From Phoronis australis (Eukaryota; Phoronida; Phoronidae): 64,000 bases of DNA. Below, piece by piece: positions 49,901-61,900 of the stretch (position 1 is its first letter; the number at the start of each line of letters is the position of its first letter). A program made the translations under genes and the position numbers. The stretch spans positions 270,127-334,126 of the forward strand of contig NMRA01000436.1 in the NCBI GenBank assembly GCA_002633005.1, written 5' to 3'. The notes beneath the pieces were generated by a model. The model saw nothing but the letters and a program-made list of their open reading frames with translations. It was not told where the DNA came from and made no database searches.

Positions 49901-52900
49901 TTCTACTCACAATATTGGCTTAAGCCAACCACTAATATTCAAGCATTTTCGCCTTCAGACTTGATGTAATGTAACATCAATTATTAAATGACGAATTGCA
50001 CTTGTTTTAATTGTGCCCAATGTCTTATTACCGAACCCATCGCCATAACACGTGCACGAGGTTTTACTCGTCGCCCAGACAGTAACAATTTGCCCGGGAC
50101 CTTTTCTAGATTGACCAAGGTAACGACATCGGGCATTGTGTTTGAAAGCAGCAACTCGAGGCTGATGGCAAGTGCAATGGCTAAGAAACTTCTTCGATTT
50201 TCGGAGATGATTAAGTACGTCGATGGATGGCAAAATCGTGAGTTGGTAGTTTTAATTTTACTCTGACACGCATAAGTCTCTTCTTGAAGATTAAAATCGC
50301 AGTCGTGAATGCACTAACAAGCATTTAGTAAAAATGAAATTGATTCTTACTGCCATTATAGAGTATTTGGTGTCCTCGATAAAAACACCCAAATCCAAAC
50401 AATACTCCTAAACAACTATTGCGATCTACTTTAGGAAAACTTGTTGTCAAGCAGGCGTGGAGTCCTACAGTTCAAGGTCTTGGCAGTGAGGGTAGAGAAA
50501 TAAAAGTCGGTATAACAAAACCATCGTCCGATTCCGAAGACACGTCTTCATCTACTGCCACGAAGTTAGGAAAGCTTGCCAGGTGTGCGCAATTCTGCGG
50601 AGTGCGTAAGGAATCTTCCGCAACCGTTATTGGAGTTAAGAGAGCGAGAACATTGAGCGATACAAACTACATCACGGGTATGTACGTGTAGATCAATCAG
50701 CAATGTAACTGCGATCGGTGGAACATTATAAACAGGTAGCATATTACACTTTAAAATGGTGTCAGCCAACCAACACCTAAGAAGAGGTGTGATTGTTGAT
50801 TGAAATCAAAGTGATTAGGGGCCCAGATTTGCTGTAAATTGGTGTGTTGAGACGTAGTGTGCTGGTACAAACAATATATGGGGTTTATTTCATTGGTCGT
50901 ACAGGTAAGTCAGACGGGAATGGGGTGAACTTGTGGCCAATTGTATTAGCCCCGTTTCGAAAAAAAAACTTAAAACATTTGGCTCTCGGCCTTAGTTTTG
51001 CTTTTAAATCAAAACTAAGACCGATTAAGTTTAGCGTTTAAATTGTTAGGTTTAAATTGGTAAATTCTAAAAACCAAAAGTGTTAGCAAAATTCTAAAAA
51101 TCAAGAGGGTGTTGTAGTAGGATAAGAAGTAAATGAAGCACAGGGCTTACATCACTTACTGTATATTAAACCAGCAGGGCTTACATCACTTACTGTATAT
51201 TAAACCAGCAGGGCTTACATCACTTATATTAAACCAGCAGGAAAATAGTTTCAATAGTTCAAACGGTTTCTAACCCATCCAGGCAGTTTCTGTGAAGACT
51301 TTACTAGCAAGACATTCATCCAAAGTTATAGGTCTTTATATATTAATTGTGTCTTTGGTGGTGTTCTAAAGTAAAAATGCAGGATGCAGTTACATTTACA
51401 AAAAAAAATGTGATAAAAAATTACTCGATTTGCATATCAAAAATTTGCAGATAAAGGCTTTGTGATAGATAAATTAGCAAAGATCTGTTGCTTAGCTTTA
51501 AATTGTACTGTGGACAGATCAAGGCTGCCGTTTTGGACTTTCCATAGAAGTTTATAAACTCGTTTTTTGTAAAGTAAAAATTAGTGATCCTGATACATGT
51601 TACCGTAAACAAAGACATTGGAATACATTTTGCGATTGACGGATTAATATGTTATTAAAGAATGTGGAATATGGAAAAAATATTCATCATATATGATTTT
51701 GAAGACCTGGTACAGAATTGTCAGTTTTCGAGAATGAAAAACAGGACAACTGAATTTAAAAGCGGGATTTCCGGACAAAAAGTGGGAAATCTTGGTCCAT
51801 GTCAACACGCAAAGAAGAAACGTTCGCCCAGCAGCGTTCTTTGTCAAACGGGAGACGTAACACAGAAAAGTGCCCGACTGCGGATTTTTGTTTTTTAAAT
51901 CGAATGGTAAATTGTAGGTGCCTAAAAAGCAAATGAAACGCCCCGTTTTTTCCTTTTAGTCGAACGAGTAAATAGGACCATGTCGCGAGTGAAATTACAA
52001 TAGTAGATGATGAAATGTCTATTTTACGTGTGTTAATAATCGGGCCATTTTGATGGTGTGGCGGGAAGGTGAGAAAAAATTAAGAAAATGGAAAAATCTA
52101 CCATGATCGGGACCGTTGGCAAATACAATATACATTGTATTATGTCAGCAGCGCAAAGTATTGGATTGGATTCTTATCCAAGGTAAATAGGTGAATTTTT
52201 CATTTTTTAAATTTTAGTTCACGGGTATAGGTACATGTAAATACCACGGATAACATTCACTGCTCAGAAATCGAATTACCAATAAGTATCTGGGCGACAT
52301 GTAAGTATTGCAATAACTAATTATCATAGGAATAATTGCAAAGAGTAATAATATATGTATACGGAGGTGATGTAACTACGCTCTGATAGAATATATTGGT
52401 CACGTGCGGATTTAACATTCCAGGTGTAGAGTTTTAGGGTCTACATGTACATGTAAGTTGAGACCAAAGCCCGATTTTGTGGTTCCCAATTTTCGTCTTA
52501 GACCTAATGCAGGTCTTAACTGATACAAATATTGGTATGAAAATCATATTTCATAAAATGAGTCCGTTCTTAGTTTAAAGACCATGTGCATGTGCTAAAG
52601 AAATTATCACGTGACTGTGAGGCTACTGCTGACAATGCTTGTTAGCCAACGGACCAATACTGTAGCTGAGTTGGATGCCACGGGTAATTTTTACGAAAAT
52701 TTCAGTTGTGTTTGCTCAAGGGAGTTTGCACGTCTGTTGAAATCATTATATTGTATACTAGAAATTATGACCGTTGTTGAAGTTCTATACGATCGAAGTT
52801 ATTTTTTGTGTTCTCTGTTGATTTCTTAGTTATGAAGACACCCAAGCAGAACAAGCTGCGTATTTACGAGTTGCCTGTCGGCCAAGGTGACGGTACAGTG

Positions 52901-55900
52901 ATACAGTGCTCTGACGGTACGGTGACCCTAGTTGACCTCGGCTCATCAACGTCGACATCCAGAGGATACTGGGGTTTCAATCATATATCCAGCTTTATGA
53001 CCAGAAGAAATATCAACGAAATTAAACACGTTTTCATAACGCATGGTGACCAAGACCATTTTAACCTTATACCTGGCTTGATTAACTCCGTAAACCGCGG
53101 TAAAATGAAAATTTACTACTCAGACGTTTTTAATACTTTGGCAAACACGTTTCCAAGAATCTCTACCAAACTCATTCGCAGGTGCACGGGGACTCGGTCA
53201 TGCGAGTCTTTCCCGTTATGTCCTGGTGTTGAGATGCAAGTTGTTGCGTCACAGCTCGGCTCCTTGCCAAACGAGAAAGGGATTGTACTGCGCTTAAAGC
53301 ACGGCGGCTTCACCATGTTGTTTGTGGGCGACGTCTCGGAGAAAGCGTCCTCCGATACCCTAAAGCGGTATCCGTCGGATATCAAGGCCGATGTCTATAA
53401 ACTTGGACACCATGGGAGTAAACGTGCCAAGACAAACACCATCAGTTTTTTAAACACAGTTCAACCGAAAATTGTAATTTCATCTGGAGACCCCTGGTAT
53501 ACCTATAAACACCCAAACTGCATATCATTAGAAACGGCTCTGGACTCGGGAAACATTTTAAGAAGTTCTGCATCAGGTTTTCGAATAAGAACCCAAACAG
53601 ACTTCACGTGCGGCGATTCGTCTGGTCGGGCAAACATTGACGGTTTCGGAAAAGCACTGTACACGCACGCCCCGACAGAAACTACGTTAAACCTTATAAT
53701 TATAACTTACGACGCTGTGACGAAAATAACCAAAGTCAAACCTCTGCAAATGTCCACAGACTCGCATTCTTCTGCCAGCTCGAGAGGGCGTCGTAGTACC
53801 GACTCAGAAATTGCTGACGACTCGTCATTTGGTGGCAGTGAGTATAAAGGTTTTTTATCAAATTCTGAAACATGCCCCACTTAAGAATAAGCGCAAGGCA
53901 GCACTGTTTTGAAAGGGCAGTGTTGTCTCGCATTCAGTTTGTTCTAGCATTATAGACTTGTGAACATCTCGAAAACGAGGTCATTTGGTACGATTTTTTT
54001 ATCAAACTAAGCTACTGTATAATCTTATTTTGTATACATATGCCAACCTGTCAGTTTGTGTCTTATTTCTCTCATAATGACTTAAGTTACACCGGTTCAG
54101 GTTGTGGAAGTACGTTTACATGTCCAGCTGATTTAAATACAACTGTGAACTGAAAAAATGACCAGTAGAGAACCACTTGTCAGAAATTGTCTAACGCTTT
54201 TAGATGCTAGGAATGAGACTAAACGTGTGTAAGGTTTTTCTCGTGAACGTCTCATCTCTTTTTCTTCATACAGATGATTTTTGAACCTCCCATCTTTATT
54301 TCCAATACAGGTGATTTCCCAGACATCAGTTGGTGCTCCAACGAACAACACCCTAACTTACAACCAGGCGAAAGTAGACCGCCTAGTAGAACTATGAACG
54401 AGGTGTGCAAACCCATTATACAACCGATAGGGCGAAGTGACGAAAGAGTTTACACGTAAGATATTGGCAAAACGTGGTTCACAATTATCTCGAACGTAGA
54501 CTCACAGTTTTTGTAGGCTCACACATGCATGCGCGTTCTCACTGACGTATTTTTTTTGCAATATTTTGCATTTTCATATTAACAAGTAGGCGCATTATGC
54601 CGCCATCCCTGTCCGTCCGTCCACCCGTTTGGGAGACCCCGGGATCGAATCCTGGCATTACTGGCTGACAATCTATTGTCGCACAAAGCTGTCTCCTACA
54701 CCTCCGAGCTCCATCTTACTCGTGAATGTACAGGTACGCAACGGAATGAATGAAAACCTGGGTATCATGCAAAAACCATTTCTGGGGCTGGGCTAGTTCA
54801 AAACAAACGACGCCATCTCATTTTGGGCGGACTTGATGTAGTCTGCGCAACTCGATTATACTTTTTTGATTACGTGTTTGACATCACCCTCTCCATCTGC
54901 AATACCGCTTGAAGAACAGTATTAAAATTTGGAGATGTGTTGGTGATGAGATGACCGACGCTGACGTTGATTTTCGGACGTGTATAACTACTCTGTCAGC
55001 CCGTATTGGAAATTTTATTTTTGTTTGCGTTCACGGCTTTATTTCCTTTGCCCTATGCAATAAATGTGTTCCTATGGAGATGGCAACAGTTGACGGCCAG
55101 TTTCAGACAATCCAACAACAGCTGTGCTCCCTAGTGGCATTACGTTTGCCCTCTTCAGTGTTTCCTAATGCTTTTTCAAGAAATTTGGCAAAAAATTATA
55201 TTATAAAGGTGACAGCTCCTTCCCTTTTGTGATAAATTTGACGTATTCTGCACCAACTAGTGGCCGTTTGAATTATTTGTTTACTCTCTTTTTGTCGCCA
55301 CCTTCTGCACTTGCCCAACCACGCGAAGGATGATTATGAAAATTGGCAGGTGTGTTCTTACTGACAAGAGTATGACTGACGTGGATTTTCAAACGGGTCC
55401 AACTACTGTAGTGCCCCACAATGATAGTTTTCGCATCTATGCCTCTATCTTCTTAGTCCCTTACGAGATAGTTTTGAAATTTTGCAAATGAATTCCTATG
55501 AACTAGAAATTAACACCCCTAGAGGCGAACCGTTTGCGGTTCGGTCGTGGGCGCATTGCAACGCTTCGCGTTGCACTTGTATAATGTTATTGTTATTGAT
55601 TGCGTTTATTGTTGGCGCCAATGTTATTTTTTTGTCATGTTATCGTTATTATCATAATGATTGATGATGCTGATGTTACTACTGCTGTTGGATAAAACTT
55701 TTTACAGCTGTCTATGGACCATGGAATGTAAATAACATAAATGTCATGGAATGTATTGTCATCTGCGTGAATCAACTTGCTTACAAAATGCGGAATGAAA
55801 TGTGTTATTTTCTCGTTGCTTGGCGACATCTAATTTTGCATAGACAGATCGCCGGTTTTCAAGTAGGCCTACTATTCCGGGTCAGTCACGATCAACGTCA

Positions 55901-58900
55901 TTGCCAAGTTGAAAAATAAATGAGACACCATAGACAGAGGCAATCTGTGTATGTAAGGGCGATAACCAGTCTTATTCAAAATCCGCCAACTGCAGTATTT
56001 GCCATGTTGTCTATGAGCACCGACAGAGGGCGCAGAAACTAGTCAGTCATAAATCCTCAGTAAAAGCCAAGAGACTCTGCAAAGTCGGAAATTTTTTGTA
56101 GTCAGTTCCAGGAGTGTGATTTTCGGACATCTAATTAATCACCGAGATAATACATGTAGACGGTGTCCATTATCTAACCAAAGTGCATTTTTCAGTTTGT
56201 ATTACTACCGCTTTGACGACGTGGTGTTTGGGAATGGAAACAACTCGTGTGATTCAGTGGAAGACGATGACATCGCAAATATGTGTGCTAGCAGGGTGAT
56301 GGCGTTTCGGCTTGCATTTCGACTAAAGCGTTTGGCGTTTTTTGTCGCACAACAGTGGAATGGTAATACTTGTACTTTACTTTAGAAAAACAAAAAGGTA
56401 CTGAAGTGTTTTAGTTTCTAAAAAGCAATCAGTTACCACTTGATTGCTTGAAACTTCGAAACGAAGAAACCTTCAAATATTTAGGGCAAGGTTGAATCTT
56501 TCCTTTAAAGGTCTTAAAAACTGAGATTTAATTTTAACGCTTTAGACGAGTAGAGTCAAAACCTCTGTCTGTAACTACTAATCAATCCAATTTAAGTATA
56601 AAGTGTTTCAGAGCAATGATACGGAATTTGGTTCTCGAATACATGNNNNNNNNNNNNNNNNNNNNNNNNNNNNNNNNNNNNNNNNNNNNNNNNNNNNNNN
56701 NNNNNNNNNNNNNNNNNNNNNNNNNNNNNNNNNNNNNNNNNNNNNNNNNNNNNNNNNNNNNNNNNNNNNNNNNNNNNNNNNNNNNNNNNNNNNNNNNNNN
56801 NNNNNNNNNNNNNNNNNNNNNNNNNNNNNNNNNNNNNNNNNNNNNNNNNNNNNNNNNNNNNNNNNNNNNNNNNNNNNNNNNNNNNNNNNNNNNNNNNNNN
56901 NNNNNNNNNNNNNNNNNNNNNNNNNNNNNNNNNNNNNNNNNNNNNNNNNNNNNNNNNNNNNNNNNNNNNNNNNNNNNNNNNNNNNNNNNNNNNNNNNNNN
57001 NNNNNNNNNNNNNNNNNNNNNNNNNNNNNNNNNNNNNNNNNNNNNNNNNNNNNNNNNNNNNNNNNNNNNNNNNNNNNNNNNNNNNNNNNNNNNNNNNNNN
57101 NNNNNNNNNNNNNNNNNNNNNNNNNNNNNNTCCTTGAAAATACATGTGACCTGGAGTTTGAGCAGCAGAGTTGCGCACCCTGGTGGTTGAGTCATATTGT
57201 TCTTATATAGGTTTTCCACGGTGAGGACGCTTAGAATTACGTGACTTTGGTTAGATTTTTCTCGCCGCGAGACGGCTGACACACAGTAATTACAGGTGGC
57301 ACTTGAACAGCAATAAACAACTGACAGTCTATAGTTACAGACGTATGTGTTAGTAAGGACTGACGTAATGTTTTTTCAGGCACGCTGCACGTTAAGGTGA
57401 AAGAGGCATGGCGAGAAAAGACAGGGTTGGAGAAGATCCGTGACAAAAGTTTACATTATGAAGGAAGGTAAGAAGGCGGAAACCTTTTGCGAAGTTTGCC
57501 GCAGCTGCTTGTGTAAAATAATTCCTGTTCTTGTAGTAAAGCATGGTTCTGATCAATCTTCCACGAGAAATTGGCAAAATTTCCTCGGATTACTTCGATG
57601 TCCTGTGGCAAGTTATTGATTTTCCACTGTATGACGTTGAAGTAAATGAGCTGTAAACTCATTGTATTAAGAGATAGACCATCGTCATCTCTATTGATAA
57701 GTATACGGGCCCGCTTCATTTCATTACAGAGCTCTGAGAATAGGACTAGTAGGTCGTCTGGTCACAAACACTGACGTGTCACTGCTCTCTCATCTGGCTC
57801 AATGTGCAGGTTTTGACTACGTCACGATCAATAACCACAAAGAGCTGGAACTATGTGGTCTTCTTCAGGAAAACGTTATTGGTGAATTTGTCTCATTTTA
57901 CAAGACAAGACTCTATGCAATTGCCGTACCGCCGTATTTGGAAGAAGAGTATGGTTATCCTGAGGCACTGGTGAACGAAACGAGGAAAACTAGACTATTC
58001 GACGGCATTGATGTGACCGAGAAAGTGTCAGACCACATAACTATTGGCGATATTGCACTGCCTGGAAAACGATTCTTCAGAATTGACCATCTTTTGGTTG
58101 AATGTCTCGAAGAGGTCAAAGGTGAAATGAGTGACGCTAAAATAATAAACCCCGTTTATAGAACGCTGCTGTTTAATAACCGCGACATCGATACAAGGCA
58201 CAGCGAAGAAAAGCACCGTTTCCACGCCGGTCAGGCCGCTGAGCTAAAACTGGCCGTTGGTTCTAAATTTACCCTGTTTGACTTGGCTAAAGTTGTGGTG
58301 CGCTCATGTTTGAAGACCTTCAACTTCGAGCAGCTGGTTCTAGGATTAGGAGCTCACCAACATCACCTGTACCTTGACTTGCGACCCCAAGAAATAGGAG
58401 AAAGTCGACGATTGGTGGTGTGGGAAGCAGAAAATACCAAATGGTTCAATGAACTGCAACCTTTTGCAAGGGCAATAAACCACGGTAAAGTACATGCATT
58501 GCGTCTGTTCCCCATGGCCTGAAAACTCTAAAAATCATCTTTAAATCTCATGTGCTAATAATTCTTCCAAACAAATTTGTGTTAAAATTTCAACGTTCTC
58601 AAAGCAATCTACATATGCCTGCATAAATTATTTTTCACCCTCTAGAACCTATATTTGTTCCGAATTGTGTAAATTTGCCCGCACGTAGTGACCTGCCAGT
58701 TTCAAAGATTTATTGGTTACTGTGTCCAGTTTTACAGAGTTATAAAGACGCTTGTTTTCTCATTGCCGCTTGTTGTATTCATTGCAGGAGGGCCTCTCAT
58801 TGATCCTGTCAGTCTGGCGCATGCGTGTAGGGAGCCAACACATGGTGAAAAGTTTCCTTTTATCTCTGAACGATCCAGCTCTGAAAGGTATGATCCTCGT

Positions 58901-61900
58901 GGCAGCCACTTTATAAAAAAAAGATTGGCCCTACTTGTTTTTAATTTCGTCTTAACTTCTTCTTTGACCTTTGAAACCAGTCATATGTACCATAATACGT
59001 GAACATTGGCAATATGATATGCATCAAATCGTATTTAATTTCTCCTATCCCAGATTATGATTGCTAGTTACTGTCTTACAGTTCTTGCATTTGACAACAC
59101 AACATTTGTTTTTCGGGACTACAGTGCAAGTAATGTCTTACTGAACGAATGTGAATGCATGCACTTGCGCAAATACACGCACACATGCACACGCGCGCAC
59201 GTGGCAAACACGCACTTGTATGTGTATGGTTTGTATATTTGTGTGTTTGTATTTATGTATGTATGTGCACGTATATACGGATGTAAGTATGCATGTACAT
59301 GTATTGTTTTATATGTGTATGTATAAGTGTAGATATAGATGACTATAAAGATGTATATGTAACACTCGCTATTTTCAGGTCCTGTCTTAACGAGGATGCT
59401 GGTTTTTGTCAAGAAACCAAGAAAATTAGACAGCAGGCGGTCAAAGATTTCATGAAGAAACTTAAGCGACTTGTCCGAGTTTCATCTCAAGTTCGTAGCT
59501 CGATTGAAACGTGCTTTGTCACGAGTTGTGGATGCGGAGTTGGCTTTGGTAAGACCAATAGCATGGTCGGGTCACTACCATGTCATTAGACCCGAAATCA
59601 TGCAAGTAGGTGACTGTCAAGGTATGGGAGAAAATTATAATTCATGTTCACCCTACCGTGAACTTATTACTTTTAAATTCAATTTTGTGGTTCAGCCTTA
59701 GGTACCTGAAATATACGAACTTAATGACAGCCACTACATTAAGACAATTGACACCTGTTTAGCGCTTGGATAGGGTTATAGATGGAGTTTTGACATAGCG
59801 CCCTTTCGTACCAGACGTTTGACTTGTTTGCATCCTGCAGCAGTAAAACAATCACCAGGCATTCTAGTTGTAACTGTACGGAATCTGAAGGTAAGATCAA
59901 CCCCGCGTTACTATACATGTTTGTCTACTTGTTACTTTAGGTTCTGCGTGGGAAAAAAAGATAAGGTCGTGCATGGAATTCATTTCCGATTACATCGAAT
60001 CATCCACTGTACCATTCGCCAAGCAAGACAAAGCTGCGTTCTTCAACACCGCTAACGTAAACTCTAGTGTTCATTCTCTTGCTTGTGACAATGGGCTTTG
60101 TCTGGAAAATAACCAGCTATATTCTTTGCTCAGTAAGTGTCAGATTAGGAAACAAAATCGTTAAGCGAATTGCTAATCAATGTTGGTTAGAAGAAAAGCT
60201 GCTCAGACTTGCTCATTTCGGAATTAACTTTTAATGCCCTACCGGAGTGTGTGAGATAGTTTAAATCTAGTGGCATCACTTGGAGATAAACATTCTAATC
60301 CACCCACTATTATTCATTGTGTTACTTGTAACTCTTGTAAACGACCTACATGTACCAGTATACCTTCAAAAATAAAGAATAGATATGTATTTATGCTGCT
60401 GGTACTATCTAATATACACCGGATAAGAACATTGGACATATTGAAAAAGCTATTCAGGCTGTCTTGGTCGCAGTTTCAAATTGATGTTCCTAAAACAATT
60501 TGACGAGAAATTCTTAAAAGACTAAATGTATGCATAAAACATACAGTCAGTAAAGCTCCAAACAGATGTTCAATTTAATTTGTATCTGTCTGGGGACAAA
60601 CTTGAAGACGTTCACCATGAAAAAATACTACGGGCCACATTTGATTAGAGTTTGACTTGGTCTAAACAGATACCTTATAGTCTGCCAAAGATTTGACAAA
60701 ACTGGGTCTTTTGTCCAGAACTGAATGTTATATATTCATTGAATGACAGTTAATAGTTTACTGTCCATGTATTACGCCACACTTCACAAACTCTAGTACT
60801 AAATGTATGCTCTGTCTTTTCTTCTGCTCTTGCGGCAAAAATGGAAAAACTACAGAAATAGGCTGCCAGATTTTTCTGAGATTGTCCATTTGACACACCC
60901 TCTAATCAAATGTTTGCAAATCTGCTATGGCTACAAATGCACAAGTTGTATCATTTTTGGCATACAAATATGTTTTCAAATATCGACGTCATGAAATGCA
61001 AATCATATATCTCATGCGGTTATTGTCACAATGTTAGAACTAGGTATGCTTTATCTGATAATTGTGTGATGTCTCGTGTTATACCTATAGTATTTAGCAA
61101 ACATTTTATTTTTGAGTCTGTCAGAAAATGGAGCATTTCACCACAGAACATCAACTGCATGTTTTAGTACTTTCAAAAAAATCTTTTATGTATTCTTTAA
61201 CTACACTAGCCTCTTTACTCTCTCATTTGTTTATAGCCAGACATTTTTTATGTTCAATTCTTAATAATAACCATTTTAACTTGAATTTATTTAATTTATT
61301 CACACGTTTATATTTCCTGTAGTTGTTTATTCTTTTGTTTTCAAAGGACCGTGTGGTAAATAAGTTTTTAAACGCGTTGTATCCTGTATAAAACCTATAA
61401 GTAAAGTTACAAGTATCTAATCTAATCTAATCTAATTTCACATCGAAATTGTGGTAGCGTTTCTAAAAATCTGATAGGATTGAACACCTTGAAGCACGTG
61501 ACCCACTTTTTGATTGCTATCATTTTACACGATTCTAATTGCATACTGGCCGTGTTTTTTTCCTTTCAAGCGCAAGAATTCAGTATTTATTGAAGCGAGA
61601 CCATTCTGGCCCACGGTTCTATTGAGAATCACCTACAAATGAAAAGTATGCACGGGGCTACTATCTTCTCGTTTCAGAGCAACTGTTGATCACAACTTAC
61701 AAGCCCGTTGATGGTGAAAGCATTGAAGAGATGGTCTTCAGCAGTCGAGATAACCCCAACCCGACCATCAGTTTGCTTGAACAGTTCATGGCCATGAATG
61801 CGAAAGGTCACGTGAATGTCTATATAGAAAAGCGCGGAGACATTTCTGCATTGAGAAAGCCTATAAAGGTACAACTATTTCGTATTTAATAGAGAAAATG

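Larger units (their letters stand above)
40348..50109 (+). other. N-terminal beta-rich region of the multidomain protein
   Basis: Exons from 40348 to 49836 (residues about 74-612). The first part has W-R-P-G-D-V-I-M-G, then I-F-R-K-I, then S-T-E-A-S-L-F-D. From memory this pattern resembles an N-terminal module of some bacterial and fungal surface proteins. It is followed by two furin-type sites and a C-V-A-C-Y motif (Cys 270 and 273). Then come alternating hydrophobic strands such as F-E-A-E-A-K-V-N-Y-D-V-R-L-T-V. No Pfam family can be assigned with certainty. Confidence 0.5.

Noticed and set aside
52830-53837. Bacterial contamination as the source of the ComEC-type MBL
   Set aside because: The exon is framed by acceptor and donor sites whose phases match the exons on both sides, and the flanks are ordinary introns of the same gene.
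54640-54662. tRNA B-box-like word (gggatcgaatcctgg) suggesting a tRNA or SINE
   Set aside because: No A box at the right distance and no cloverleaf; a similar weak word near 8828 also lacks support.
56582-57282. Long open frames across 56646-57130
   Set aside because: They are made of unknown bases from the assembly gap.
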